Origin: Sphingobacterium sp. ML3W
Lineage (GTDB): Bacteria; Bacteroidota; Bacteroidia; Sphingobacteriales; Sphingobacteriaceae
DNA: 64,000 nt
Direction: 5' to 3'
Assembly: GCF_000747525.1 (NCBI RefSeq)
Contig: NZ_CP009278.1
Coordinates: 1,054,001 to 1,118,000, forward strand
Shown: one piece after another, positions 50,422-58,999 of the stretch
Numbering within the stretch: the first letter of the stretch is position 1
Layout: the number at the start of each line of letters is the position of its first letter
Notes under the pieces: model-generated
What the model saw: the letters and a program-made list of their open reading frames with translations, nothing else
The model's database searches: none
Told to the model about the DNA's origin: nothing
Translations under genes and position numbers: made by a program

Positions 50422-51426
50422 ATGAGCAAAGCAGAAAATAAGAGAGCAGTAATAGTGGGACTATTCGTTTTTATAGGGTTAGCTATTCTGATTGCGGGTA
50501 TTTTTGTATTGGGTAGCCAGCAAAAGAAATTTACAAAGACTTTCGAAATAGCTACGTCTTTCCCAGATGTTGCAGGATTGAAAGTAGGGAGCAATGTTTG
50601 GTTTTCAGGAGTGAAAGTAGGGATTATAAAAAATATTCATTTCAAGAACTTGCAAGACGTAGAGGTTGTTATGACCATTGAAGAAAAATCTGCAGAATAT
50701 ATACGTAAGGATGCTATCACCAAATTAGGCTCAGATGGTCTTATTGGGAATAAGATTATTGTGATTTCTGGAGGTTCTCAAAATGCACCTTCAATTGAAG
50801 CAAATGATTTTCTACGTTCTGCGAAAGCTGCAGATATGGATGCTATGATGGAAACATTGCAACTTAATAATCAGAATTTAGCAAAAATAACGACTGATTT
50901 TGTTGAGATTTCACGTGGTTTGGTAGAAGGACGCGGCGTAGTCGGTTCATTATTGACCGATACGGCTTTGGTTTCTTCTTTACAACAATCGCTACAATCA
51001 ATAAGTCTGGTAATGGCAAAAGCAAATACAGCAACTTCAAACCTGGTGTTGTTGACAGAAAAGTTGAATTCGAATAAAGGATTGGTTCACGACCTGACAA
51101 CAGATACAGCAGTGTTTGCGAGTTTAAGAGCTTCAGCTGCTCAATTGCAAGGTGTTTCTCAGACAGCAAATGCGCTGATGACAAACTTAAATGCTGCTTC
51201 AGACAAATTAAGTAGTAAAGATAACGCCATTGGGACCCTGATCAATGACCCTGCAGTTGGTGACCAACTGAGAGATGTTGTTCGTAATTTGAATACAAGT
51301 ACAGCTAAATTAGATCAAAATATGGAAGCTTTACAAAGCAATTTCTTGTTGAGAGGCTTCTTCAAAAAGAAGGAAAAGGAAGCGAAAAAAGCAACTGAAG
51401 AGTCATTAAAGGACTCTGTACAATAG
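50422..51426 (+). CDS. mlaD: MlaD-family MCE-domain protein
   Basis: 334 residues: a single N-terminal membrane anchor (VGLFVFIGLAILIAGIFVLG), an MCE domain (about 35-115; TSFPDVAGLKVGSNVWFSGVKVG) and a long C-terminal region of helical repeats with Asn/Ser/Leu-rich segments (GSLLTDTALVSSLQQSLQSI; AIGTLINDPAVGDQLRD) that may form a periplasmic coiled structure. It binds lipid and bridges the permease to the outer membrane. It is the last gene of the operon and is followed by a terminator. Confidence 0.93.
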   Translation: MSKAENKRAVIVGLFVFIGLAILIAGIFVLGSQQKKFTKTFEIATSFPDVAGLKVGSNVWFSGVKVGIIKNIHFKNLQDVEVVMTIEEKSAEYIRKDAITKLGSDGLIGNKIIVISGGSQNAPSIEANDFLRSAKAADMDAMMETLQLNNQNLAKITTDFVEISRGLVEGRGVVGSLLTDTALVSSLQQSLQSISLVMAKANTATSNLVLLTEKLNSNKGLVHDLTTDTAVFASLRASAAQLQGVSQTANALMTNLNAASDKLSSKDNAIGTLINDPAVGDQLRDVVRNLNTSTAKLDQNMEALQSNFLLRGFFKKKEKEAKKATEESLKDSVQ

Positions 51427-51446
51427 AAATTAAAATAGGAATGAAA

Positions 51447-51490
51447 GTAAAGGACAATTTTCTCAAAAAATTGTCCTTTACTTTTTTAAG
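51447..51490 (+). terminator. Rho-independent terminator after mlaD
   Basis: The stem GTAAAGGACAATTT/AAATTGTCCTTTAC is followed by six T residues. Confidence 0.9.
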
Positions 51491-51506
51491 GTATTCTGAT
51501 TAGCCG

Positions 51507-51514
51507 TATCTTTG
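51507..51514 (+). promoter_or_regulatory. -7 promoter element of the RluA gene
   Basis: TATCTTTG matches TAnnTTTG and lies 52 bases before the ATG at 51567. No good -33 TTTG is at the expected distance. Confidence 0.5.
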
Positions 51515-51566
51515 TTCGATTAATCATAGTCTGATTATGACTATTGTTGGATTTTATTTGATATAA

Positions 51567-52262
51567 ATGAATAGTATTACAGATAGAGATGTTATCTATG
51601 AAGATAATCATCTTATCGCGATAAATAAGAGAGCAGGAGATATTGTTCAAGTCGACGATACAGGTGATAAATCCTTAGAAGAAATGGTTAAGGAGTATTT
51701 GAAAAATAAATACAACAAACCTAATGAGGCCTTTTTGGGAGTTATTCACCGTCTTGACAGGCCAGTAAGCGGCCTTATAGTTTTCGCGAAAACAAGCAAA
51801 GCACTTGAACGAATGAATAAACTCTTCAAGGATCGTCAGGTAAAAAAAACTTACCTTGCTGTAGTGAGACAAAGGCCTGCTGAACCATCTGGGAAATTAG
51901 TTAATTGGTTGGTACGTAACCGTCAAAAGATGGTGACTAAGTCTTTTAACAAAGAAGTCAAAGATAGCAGTTACGCAGAATTAGATTATACCTTGATTGG
52001 AGAATTGAATGGTTTTCACTTATTGAGAGTTGAGCCATTGACTGGACGTACGCATCAGATTCGTGTGCAACTATCGACTATGGGATGTCCTATTGTAGGA
52101 GATAACAAGTATGGCTACCCCCGCGGCAGCTCCAAAGGTAGTATATGCCTGCACGCAAGGTCTCTAGATTTTGTGCACCCAACCAAAAAAGAACCTATAA
52201 AATTAACTGCTCCTTTACAACATGATGGTTTTTGGGAAAAATTCTCTAAGTTTAAAGATTAA
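51567..52262 (+). CDS. RluA-family pseudouridine synthase
   Basis: 231 residues. The catalytic Asp64 sits in GVIHRLDRPVSGLIVFAK, and the RluA motif GRTHQIRVQLSTMGCPIVGD is present. No S4 domain is visible, so it is a short RluA-type enzyme that isomerises uridine in rRNA or tRNA; the target site cannot be named. It has its own promoter after the Mla terminator, and the next gene starts 41 bases after the stop from another promoter. Confidence 0.9.
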   Translation: MNSITDRDVIYEDNHLIAINKRAGDIVQVDDTGDKSLEEMVKEYLKNKYNKPNEAFLGVIHRLDRPVSGLIVFAKTSKALERMNKLFKDRQVKKTYLAVVRQRPAEPSGKLVNWLVRNRQKMVTKSFNKEVKDSSYAELDYTLIGELNGFHLLRVEPLTGRTHQIRVQLSTMGCPIVGDNKYGYPRGSSKGSICLHARSLDFVHPTKKEPIKLTAPLQHDGFWEKFSKFKD

Positions 52263-52290
52263 TCTCAATCAACTTTCTCCTATTTTTAAG

Positions 52291-52298
52291 TATCTTTG
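52291..52298 (+). promoter_or_regulatory. -7 promoter element of the CxxC membrane protein gene
   Basis: TATCTTTG ends four bases before the ATG at 52303. The implied transcript would begin at or very near the start codon. This decides the start against an earlier frame opening at 52222 inside the RluA gene. Confidence 0.6.
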
Positions 52299-52302
52299 TA
52301 TT

Positions 52303-52572
52303 ATGAAAACGGTTAAGTATTTGCTAGTTACGATTGTTTTATTTTTCACGATTAGTGTAACGGCTATTAGTTCAGTACAAGCACAATGTGCCATGTGCTC
52401 CTTAAATGCAGAAAATTCTACACAGAATGGTAATACGCAAGGGAAAGGTTTAAATGATGGCATTTTATTCTTGCTAGCCATTCCTTATTTAGCAGCTGCA
52501 GGTTTGGGTTTCCTATGGTATAAGAAGTTTCGTACTTCTAAATCGGATAAAACGCAAGAAAAAATCCTTTAA
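52303..52572 (+). CDS. small membrane protein with signal segment and CxxC motif
   Basis: 89 residues. An N-terminal hydrophobic segment (LLVTIVLFFTISVTAI), probably a signal peptide ending SVQAQ, leads to CAMCSLNAENSTQNG, a second membrane helix (ILFLLAIPYLAAAGLGFLWY) and a Lys-rich tail. This type of short protein is common beside DUF983 genes in Bacteroidota. The CxxC could bind metal or a disulfide partner. It lies 11 bp upstream of the DUF983 gene and is presumably co-transcribed with it. Confidence 0.75.
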   Translation: MKTVKYLLVTIVLFFTISVTAISSVQAQCAMCSLNAENSTQNGNTQGKGLNDGILFLLAIPYLAAAGLGFLWYKKFRTSKSDKTQEKIL

Positions 52573-52583
52573 AAATAAAAGCT

Positions 52584-52994
52584 ATGCCAACATCTAAATT
52601 TCATGCGCTTGTTCATTCAAAGTGTCCAAGATGTCATGTGGGAAATATGTTTGATGGGTCTGCGTATGGTTTTCGTAAACAAAAGACATATGATACATGT
52701 TCGGTTTGTAATTTAACTTTTGAAATCGAACCGGGATATTTTTATGCAGCTATGTATGTCAGTTATGCCATGTCGGTAGCCGAAGTAGTCACTTTAGGTA
52801 TTGCAACCGGAGTAATTACAGGAAGTGAGTCGCCTTGGACCTATATGATTGTGCTTTTTGCAACAATTATTATGTTTGCGCCTTTCAATTATCGCTATTC
52901 CCGATTGGTATTGTTGCATTTCATGACTCCAAAAATAGCTTATGACCCAAAGTGGGAGCTTATAGAAGAAATCAAAAATAAGAGCGATATTTAA
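52584..52994 (+). CDS. DUF983 membrane protein with zinc-ribbon motifs
   Basis: 136 residues. Two CxxC knuckles (CPRCHVGNMF and CSVCNLTFEIEPG), the family signature EPGYFYAAMYVSYA and two membrane helices (AEVVTLGIATGVITG; MIVLFATIIMFAPF) are visible. DUF983 has no assigned function; the zinc-ribbon followed by helices suggests a small metal-dependent membrane protein. It is the second gene of an operon. A bidirectional terminator overlaps its stop codon. Confidence 0.9.
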   Translation: MPTSKFHALVHSKCPRCHVGNMFDGSAYGFRKQKTYDTCSVCNLTFEIEPGYFYAAMYVSYAMSVAEVVTLGIATGVITGSESPWTYMIVLFATIIMFAPFNYRYSRLVLLHFMTPKIAYDPKWELIEEIKNKSDI

Positions 52995-53010
52995 TATCGC
53001 TCTTATTTTT
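52980..53010. terminator. bidirectional terminator overlapping two stop codons
   Basis: The perfect 12-bp inverted repeat AAGAGCGATATT/AATATCGCTCTT surrounds one T. It is flanked by A-rich sequence on the left and TATTTTT on the right, and includes the DUF983 stop codon. Confidence 0.85.
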
Positions 53011-53293
53011 ATAAGTATTTCATAGTACTATCAAAAATAAAGGCTTTATCCTTATATTTTGATAAAATCTCATTTTGAAGGTGAATGAGGTGATTTTGTT
53101 GAAATAACGCTATATCCTCTTCTGATGGAACCTGTATTTGTAAACAGTAGGTTACTCCTTCATGTGGAGAATTAAGCATTTCTAAAAAATGAGGATTAAA
53201 CGTTGTATTGTTTAGAAGATTTTCTTTAATCCAAGAAACTATTTCCTGATGTACAGATTCTTCTGATATGATGGATATGTTATATAAATACAT
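53009..53293 (-). CDS. DUF4286 family protein
   Basis: 94 residues from the ATG at 53293 (MYLYNISIISEESVHQEI). The DUF4286 features YNISIISEESVHQEIVSWIKE, MLNSPHEGVTYCLQIQVPSEED and LSKYKDKAFIFDSTMKYL are present; the fold is a small ferredoxin-like alpha/beta domain with unknown function. An upstream TTG at 53356 keeps the frame but adds an A/T-biased hydrophobic run, so the internal ATG is preferred. It is convergent with the DUF983 gene. Confidence 0.8.
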   Translation of the reverse strand: MYLYNISIISEESVHQEIVSWIKENLLNNTTFNPHFLEMLNSPHEGVTYCLQIQVPSEEDIALFQQNHLIHLQNEILSKYKDKAFIFDSTMKYL

Positions 53294-53439
53294 GAGGACA
53301 AAAATATAAACTTTAATTGCCTTATTGAAATATAAAATATATATATTGAAATACAATAATTATGAGTTGTTCTTGTAAAATTAAAGTTGCACATGATTTG
53401 TTATTGGTAATTAATTTTAATCTTTGATTAGGTTGACGA

Positions 53440-55341
53440 ATGAGGTTTTTTATGCGCGCACACATTATATTTTCTACATTAATTATCATACTATTTCTAG
53501 GTATTGGCTGTTCGAGTAATAAAACAGAGCGTATACCTATAGAAAGTTTTTTTTCAACACCTGAAAAAACCTCCTTTAAGATTTCTCCAGATGGTAAATT
53601 TATCGCCTACATTGGTTTGGATAATCATTGTAAAAATATTTTTTTGTTGAATTTGGCAAATCGAGATAGTTCAAAACAATTAACCTATCAGAATGACATG
53701 AATGTCAATAGTTTTGTATGGGGGGATAATAAAGAAATAATTTTCTCAATTGAACAAACCTCTAATGATAGTCTGAGACTTTATTCTGTTAATATTTTAA
53801 CGGATTCGCTTCAACCACTAATAAAGCCAATGAAGGCTAAGTTCCGTTGGGTTCAACCAGCTCAATTATATGATAATGGAATTATTGTGGCAATCAATAA
53901 TCGGGATTCATCTATTTTTGACTTACATAAGCTATATATCGATGGTAGAAAATCTGAAATGATTCTTCAAAATCCTGGAAATCTAAATTCTTGGTTTGTC
54001 TCTAATGATGGTCAGGTAAGATTGGTGATGGCTAATGATAGTGTTGAAGAATCATTAATGTATAGGCCAGACAATCAGCAACCTTTCCATCAGGTTTTAA
54101 AAAATGATTTTGGGTCTACCATTATTCCGATGGGCTTTGTGAAAAATTCAACGACTAATATTTATGCACTATCCAATATAGGAAGGGATAAATTGTCTTT
54201 GGTAGAATATGACCTGAACCAAAAAATGGAAATTCATGAAGTTTTTAGTAATAAAGAGGTAGATCTTGACCGTGGGGGCTATTCATCCTTCACAAACGAT
54301 ATGATGTATTCTTCGTTTACTATCTTTAAAAAGAAACGTCATTTTTTCAGTAGCAATACAGCCCAAATTTTTAAAAGAATAACGGATAAGGCAAAAGGCT
54401 CTGAATTTGATATTATTGATGCAGACTCTACCTTTAGTAAAATTATAATCAGAACTTATACAGATACTAACCCAGGGGCAATTTATTATTTTGATTGCCA
54501 GGATAATGAACTACACAAGCTCACAGATAACAACCCTAATCTGAAAGATAGGGAATTGTCTCAAACAGAGTTGGTGAAGTATCAGGCTCGAGATGGTATG
54601 ATGATTACGGGCTTTATCACCTATCCATTGCATGAAAAACGAAAAAATCTTCCCGTTGTGGTTTTACCGCATGATGGGCCCAATCAAAGAGAGGTTTGGG
54701 GCTTTGATCATGAAGCACAGTTTTTTGCGAATCGTGGTTATGTTGTGTTTCAAATGAATTATCGTGGGTCGGTGGGTTATGGGAAAGCATTTTGGTCTGC
54801 TGGATTTAAGGAATGGGGAGGTAAGATTCAAGATGATATTACTGATGGTGTAAAATGGCTTATTAAGGAAGGCATTGCCGATAAGGATAGGATTGCAATA
54901 GTAGGGAAGGGTTTCGGTGGATACTCGGCACTCCATGCAGCTTGTTTCAATTCAGATCTATATGCATGTGCTGTATCTTATTCTGGGTATACCAATCTAT
55001 TTACCTATTTTAGGGATATACCACCATATGTAAAACCATATTTGCAAAAGTATTATCAAATTATCGGTAATCCTATTCGTGAATCGGGCATGTTTAAGCA
55101 AATTTCACCCGTATTTCATTCCAATCGGGTGAAGATTCCAGTTTTAATTGCTCAAGGAGGTAAAGATCGGTTTAGTTCTGTCACAGATGCTAATCAATTC
55201 GTCCAAAAGCTTAAGAATAATAATATTCCAGTGCAGTATATTTTGAAAGAAGAAGAAGGTAGAACGTTTAAAAAGGATGAGAACGTGATTCAATATTATC
55301 AAGAATTAGAGAAGTTCCTAGATAAATACATTGGTAATTAA
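53440..55341 (+). CDS. lipoprotein resembling S9 peptidases without catalytic Ser and His
   Basis: 633 residues; lipobox LGIGC (Cys24). Residues about 35-400 form the N-terminal beta-propeller (KISPDGKFIAYIG, FVWGDNKEIIFSIE), and 410-633 the alpha/beta-hydrolase domain of the S9 family (LPVVVLPHDGPNQREVWGFD, FFANRGYVVFQMNYRGSVGYG). The nucleophile elbow is GKGFGGY (489-495) instead of GxSxGG, so Gly491 replaces the catalytic Ser. EEGRTF puts Arg608 where the catalytic His of EGHxF is expected. The Asp (576, GGKDRF) is retained. The protein should therefore be unable to cleave peptides. It is encoded 5 bp before a histidine kinase, so a role as ligand-binding partner of the kinase is likely. 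Confidence 0.85.
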   Translation: MRFFMRAHIIFSTLIIILFLGIGCSSNKTERIPIESFFSTPEKTSFKISPDGKFIAYIGLDNHCKNIFLLNLANRDSSKQLTYQNDMNVNSFVWGDNKEIIFSIEQTSNDSLRLYSVNILTDSLQPLIKPMKAKFRWVQPAQLYDNGIIVAINNRDSSIFDLHKLYIDGRKSEMILQNPGNLNSWFVSNDGQVRLVMANDSVEESLMYRPDNQQPFHQVLKNDFGSTIIPMGFVKNSTTNIYALSNIGRDKLSLVEYDLNQKMEIHEVFSNKEVDLDRGGYSSFTNDMMYSSFTIFKKKRHFFSSNTAQIFKRITDKAKGSEFDIIDADSTFSKIIIRTYTDTNPGAIYYFDCQDNELHKLTDNNPNLKDRELSQTELVKYQARDGMMITGFITYPLHEKRKNLPVVVLPHDGPNQREVWGFDHEAQFFANRGYVVFQMNYRGSVGYGKAFWSAGFKEWGGKIQDDITDGVKWLIKEGIADKDRIAIVGKGFGGYSALHAACFNSDLYACAVSYSGYTNLFTYFRDIPPYVKPYLQKYYQIIGNPIRESGMFKQISPVFHSNRVKIPVLIAQGGKDRFSSVTDANQFVQKLKNNNIPVQYILKEEEGRTFKKDENVIQYYQELEKFLDKYIGN

Positions 55342-55346
55342 GGGTG

Positions 55347-57005
55347 ATGAAAGAAACGAGTTATAACTATCGTAAGAACTTTGGATTGCTTTTTGTCTTT
55401 TTTGCATTTGTTACGCTTTTGTATTTAGTCGTTATTTTTGCAGCTCGAAATTACACGATAAACCATGTTGATAATGAATTTACAAATAGAAAATCAGAAG
55501 TATTTGACTTAACATTAATGCCCTTCAATGATTTTTTTCAAAATAGAGTACCTGAAGTTTCTTTTTATCAGGGTTATCTAGATTCTTTGGAGGCTGGGAA
55601 ATATGCGTACAGCGTTTTAAGCTCTTATCCCTTTGTGAAAGAGATTGTATTTTATGACATGCTTTTTAGTAACGATAATAGAATACTTGCCGGATTTTCT
55701 ATCAATGGCTTAAATATCAGGCCAAAGACATTATCAGTTTTCACTGTTAATAATCGAGGGTTAAGCAAAAGGTATATTACCAAAAGAGAAGAGATGGGTC
55801 CTTTTAATGAAGAACTCAATAGTATGGGGATTAAGGTGGCAAGTTATATTGATAAATTGCAAGCCAATTCCAAATTGACGGATAAAGATATACTTCGGGT
55901 ATTTTATGCTACACAGCCCGGGCGTATAACCTATCTCAACATTCCGAGAATCAATGATTTGTTCGTATATAAGGATATTATGGATGTTAAGTTAGATCAC
56001 ATCGTCAATTACGAACAAGATATGTTTGTGTTTAATGTAGATCCAACGTTTCTAGAAGTCAAAAATATCTATCCCAATCTTTATGAACGTATCGAAATAG
56101 TCCCAATTGTCAGAGCACCGGTAACCTCAGATATTAAAGAATTTGTCACAGAGATGCCTTTGCCAGGTGCTTTAGCAGATTATAAATTACTTTTTCGCTC
56201 AAGTGAATCTTTTATATCCATGGAGGTGAATCGGAGCTTTTTTCCGATTGTGCTCGGAATTTCCCTTGTGTATATTACACTACTTGTAATTTTATATTTG
56301 ATTTACCGAAATTTAGAAATTAACGGAAGGTTGTTTAAATTGCAATATGATTTCATCAATAATTTGACACATGAGTTTAAGACACCGGTGAGTGTGATCA
56401 AGATCGCGGGGAATAACATTAAAAGCGCCCAGTCTTTATCCGATGAGGAGCGTACTATGTATGGTAATATATTGGACCAAGAATCAGATCGACTGAATAA
56501 TTTAATGAACAAGCTATTATCCTTTAGTCAAATTGAGAATAAGACAATTAAGCTAAAAAAAGAAGAGATAGATTTAAATTCTTTTGTTGATAATATTGTT
56601 GCTTCTACCCAGTTGAAGCACACCGATTTTAAGATATCAAAAGACATTAACGTGAAATCCAGCTTGCTAGCCGACCCTGTATTATTAACAAGTGTATTTC
56701 AAAATTTAATGGATAATGCTTACAAATACTCAGATCAGAAGCGGAAAATACTAGATATTAAAATACAACAAAATAAAAAGAATTTTGTTATTATCTTTAG
56801 GGACGAAGGGATTGGTATAAGTAAGAGTGAGTTTTCAAATATATTTAAAAAATTCTATCGTATAAAGAGTCAATACAATCAGCAGGGGAGTATTGGTTTG
56901 GGTTTAGCCTTTTGTAAAGAAATAACAGAATTTATGGGGGGAGAAATTTCTGTTAAAAGTGAAATAGGTAAGGGAACTACCTTTACTATCATTTTTTCAG
57001 TTTAA
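55347..57005 (+). CDS. membrane sensor histidine kinase
   Basis: 552 residues from the ATG at 55347; a GTG one codon earlier is the alternative. Two membrane helices (about 13-33 and 295-320) enclose a periplasmic sensor domain of about 260 residues with no named fold. The kinase core follows: phospho-acceptor His342 in NNLTHEFKTPVSVI, the N-box NLMDNAYKYSD, the G1-like GIGISKSEFSN, FKKFYR, and the G2 box GLGLAFCKEI. It signals to the response regulator encoded 14 bp downstream. With the S9-like lipoprotein encoded immediately before it, it forms a three-gene operon. Confidence 0.93.
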   Translation: MKETSYNYRKNFGLLFVFFAFVTLLYLVVIFAARNYTINHVDNEFTNRKSEVFDLTLMPFNDFFQNRVPEVSFYQGYLDSLEAGKYAYSVLSSYPFVKEIVFYDMLFSNDNRILAGFSINGLNIRPKTLSVFTVNNRGLSKRYITKREEMGPFNEELNSMGIKVASYIDKLQANSKLTDKDILRVFYATQPGRITYLNIPRINDLFVYKDIMDVKLDHIVNYEQDMFVFNVDPTFLEVKNIYPNLYERIEIVPIVRAPVTSDIKEFVTEMPLPGALADYKLLFRSSESFISMEVNRSFFPIVLGISLVYITLLVILYLIYRNLEINGRLFKLQYDFINNLTHEFKTPVSVIKIAGNNIKSAQSLSDEERTMYGNILDQESDRLNNLMNKLLSFSQIENKTIKLKKEEIDLNSFVDNIVASTQLKHTDFKISKDINVKSSLLADPVLLTSVFQNLMDNAYKYSDQKRKILDIKIQQNKKNFVIIFRDEGIGISKSEFSNIFKKFYRIKSQYNQQGSIGLGLAFCKEITEFMGGEISVKSEIGKGTTFTIIFSV

Positions 57006-57019
57006 AAATATAATTAATT

Positions 57020-57718
57020 ATGAGCAAAGAAATAACTGTAGCTGTTATTGAGGATGATGAAAACCTTCGCTTTTTAGTTCGTCACAGATTAGAAACTGAA
57101 GGGTATAATGTTGTTCAAACGGGGGATGGAAATGAAGCTGAAAAGTTGATTTTAGAAAAAAAACCGGATGTTGTATTGTTAGATTGGATGTTACCAGGTA
57201 AAGAAGGTAATGAAATTTGTGAAAACATTCGTAAAGCAGGATTTGAAAATATAGTCATCATGATGACTGCTAAATCACAGGATATAGATAAGATAGAAGC
57301 ATATAGTTTTGGAGTAACGGATTATATCAGTAAACCTTTCAATATGGATGTATTGATTGCGATGATTGAAAATAAAGTTCGATTTTTCTTACCTAAAAAT
57401 ACACCTGAGGTTTATCATTTTGGTAAAACTGAACATCAACCAAATATACATTCGCTCATCAGAGATGGTAAAAAGATTGAATTGACTATTCTAGAGAACC
57501 GGATCTTGTTGCATTTTTTACAAAATGTGGGTAAAGAAATAACACGTGAAGAATTAATGGAAGTAGTATGGGGATATAGTTCAAATGTCAATACAAGGAC
57601 GCTCGATATGCATGTTGTGAGATTGAGAAAGAAGATTGAGAAAAATCCAGATAAGCCATACTATTTACAGACTGTGAGAGGTTTAGGTTATCGTTTTGTA
57701 GACGAAGAAGAGAATTAA
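57020..57718 (+). CDS. OmpR/PhoB-type response regulator
   Basis: 232 residues. Receiver domain: acidic pocket EDDENL, phospho-acceptor Asp55 in VVLLDWMLPG, Thr83 in MMTAKSQ, Lys105 in DYISKPFN. A C-terminal winged-helix output domain (about 135-230) contains LTILENRILLHFLQNVGKEI, TREELMEVVWG and NTRTLDMHVVRLRKKIE, ending TVRGLGYRFV. It is the partner of the upstream kinase. Target genes are unknown. Confidence 0.95.
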   Translation: MSKEITVAVIEDDENLRFLVRHRLETEGYNVVQTGDGNEAEKLILEKKPDVVLLDWMLPGKEGNEICENIRKAGFENIVIMMTAKSQDIDKIEAYSFGVTDYISKPFNMDVLIAMIENKVRFFLPKNTPEVYHFGKTEHQPNIHSLIRDGKKIELTILENRILLHFLQNVGKEITREELMEVVWGYSSNVNTRTLDMHVVRLRKKIEKNPDKPYYLQTVRGLGYRFVDEEEN

Positions 57719-57738
57719 TCTGAATTGCTGAGTAAGAA

Positions 57739-57769
57739 TTTGTTTTGTTAAAAACAATTCTTACCTTCG
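57739..57769 (+). promoter_or_regulatory. promoter of greA
   Basis: TTTG (57739-57742), a 19-base spacer and TACCTTCG (57762-57769) match the Bacteroidota -33/-7 arrangement (TTTG, N19, TAnnTTTG with one change). Initiation near 57776 would give a leader of about 88 nt. Confidence 0.75.
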
Positions 57770-57784
57770 TATTATATACTGCGA

Positions 57785-57830
57785 GACCATGTTATCTGAC
57801 AAGGATAACATGGTCTTGTTTCATTTTTGA
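57785..57830 (+). promoter_or_regulatory. terminator-like hairpin in the greA leader
   Basis: The perfect 12-bp stem GACCATGTTATC/GATAACATGGTC (57785-57796, 57804-57815) has a 7-nt loop and is followed by TTGTTTCATTTTT. It lies downstream of the predicted transcript start and upstream of the ATG at 57864, so it could attenuate greA or release a short leader RNA. It could alternatively be the terminator of the response regulator operon. Confidence 0.6.
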
Positions 57831-57863
57831 AATAAGAAGGTAAATAAAATAATAACTAAAATT

Positions 57864-58337
57864 ATGGCAGAAGTAACTTATTACACCGCAGAGGGATTAC
57901 AAAAACTCAAGGAAGAGTTGCACTATCTTAAAACTGAAGGAAGAACTCTTATCTCAAACGCAATCGCTGAAGCTAGAGATAAAGGTGATTTATCTGAGAA
58001 TGCAGAATATGATGCTGCAAAAGAAGCACAGGGTATGCATGAGGCGAAAATTGCTAACTTGGAAAATACAATGGCTAGTGCGCGATTGATCGATGAATCA
58101 AAATTAGATTCGACAAAAGTGTTGGCCTTGTCTATCGTGAAGATTAAAAATAAGAAAAATGGCGCAGAAATGACTTATCAACTGGTTTCTGAAACCGAAG
58201 CTGATATGAAGTTGGGTAAGATTTCTGTTAAGTCTCCTATTGCCAAAGGATTACTTGGTAAATCCAAAGGAGATATAGCGGTAATTGATGTGCCAGCTGG
58301 TCAAATCGAATTCGAGATTATCGAAATAACAAGATAA
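57864..58337 (+). CDS. greA: transcription elongation factor GreA
   Basis: 157 residues, the normal length. The N-terminal coiled coil contains YYTAEGLQKLKEELHYLKTE and, at its tip, DKGDLSENAEYDAAKE, whose acidic residues are needed for transcript cleavage in RNA polymerase. The C-terminal FKBP-like domain includes YQLVSETEAD and KISVKSPIAKGLLGKSKGD. It rescues backtracked RNA polymerase. A -33/-7 promoter and a terminator-like hairpin precede it; two hairpins follow. Confidence 0.97.
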   Translation: MAEVTYYTAEGLQKLKEELHYLKTEGRTLISNAIAEARDKGDLSENAEYDAAKEAQGMHEAKIANLENTMASARLIDESKLDSTKVLALSIVKIKNKKNGAEMTYQLVSETEADMKLGKISVKSPIAKGLLGKSKGDIAVIDVPAGQIEFEIIEITR

Positions 58338-58344
58338 ATTATAA

Positions 58345-58371
58345 CGGTTATGTGCGGTTTTGCCATAACCG
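58345..58371 (+). other. hairpin just after the greA stop
   Basis: The perfect 8-bp stem CGGTTATG/CATAACCG has no T-run. It may protect the mRNA 3' region or act together with the terminator at 58401. Confidence 0.5.
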
Positions 58372-58400
58372 CATATTATTAAAACATTATCTCATCAATT

Positions 58401-58428
58401 AAGGTTGCATTACATGCAGCCTTTTTTT
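58401..58428 (+). terminator. Rho-independent terminator after greA
   Basis: The stem AAGGTTGCAT/ATGCAGCCTT has one G-U pair and a TAC loop, followed by seven T in total. Confidence 0.85.
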
Positions 58429-58454
58429 ATATTTGGTTTATAAACAACTCAAAT

Positions 58455-58868
58455 ATGTCTACAATTTTTTCAAAAATAGTGTCGGGGGAGATTTCTGCTT
58501 ATAAGGTCGCAGAGAGTAATGATTTCTTAGCTTTTCTAGATGTTAGCCCTTTAGCTAAAGGTCATGTCTTAGTTATCCCAAAACGTGAAACAGACTATAT
58601 ATTTGATATTCATGACGACGAGTATATGGCTCTTTGGGTTTTTTCAAAAATAGTTGCTCAAGGTATTCAACGTGCTTTTCCTTGTAAAAAAATAGGAGTA
58701 GCAGTTATTGGATTAGAAGTTGCCCATGCTCATATCCATTTAGTCCCCCTTAATAATGTTTCTGATTTAAATTTTTCTCTTCCTAGGCTGTCCTTTACAC
58801 ACGAAGAATTTACTGAAATAGCAGAAGCGATAAAAGAGTCAATTATCAATGTTACAACTGATAATTAA
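58455..58868 (+). CDS. HIT-family (histidine triad) nucleotide-binding protein
   Basis: 137 residues. The HIT signature is intact: His-Ala-His-Ile-His-Leu in VAHAHIHLVPL (about residues 94-104). The N-terminal part, TIFSKIVSGEISAYKVAE with FLDVSPLAKGHVLVIPKRE, matches the Hint branch (purine nucleoside phosphoramidases). It is cytoplasmic. It is encoded between the greA terminator and the DedA operon, which has its own promoter. Confidence 0.93.
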   Translation: MSTIFSKIVSGEISAYKVAESNDFLAFLDVSPLAKGHVLVIPKRETDYIFDIHDDEYMALWVFSKIVAQGIQRAFPCKKIGVAVIGLEVAHAHIHLVPLNNVSDLNFSLPRLSFTHEEFTEIAEAIKESIINVTTDN

Positions 58869-58933
58869 TCTTAAAGAAGCTTATCTAAAGTAGTATTTTA
58901 AATATAAATATAAAAAAAGACTATAATATATTA

Positions 58934-58941
58934 TATCTTTG
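58934..58941 (+). promoter_or_regulatory. -7 promoter element of the DedA-ppa operon
   Basis: TATCTTTG matches TAnnTTTG and lies 58 bases before the upstream ATG and 103 bases before the alternative ATG at 59045. No convincing -33 box is seen. Confidence 0.55.
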
Positions 58942-58999
58942 CAGCTTATATAGAAACTATATGTCTATATAAATTGTCATAGATTGTGATTATATTATC

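Noticed and set aside
53294..53356. TTG-initiated N-terminal extension of the DUF4286 gene
   Set aside because: The added residues come from an A/T-rich stretch, and the DUF4286 domain begins at the internal ATG.
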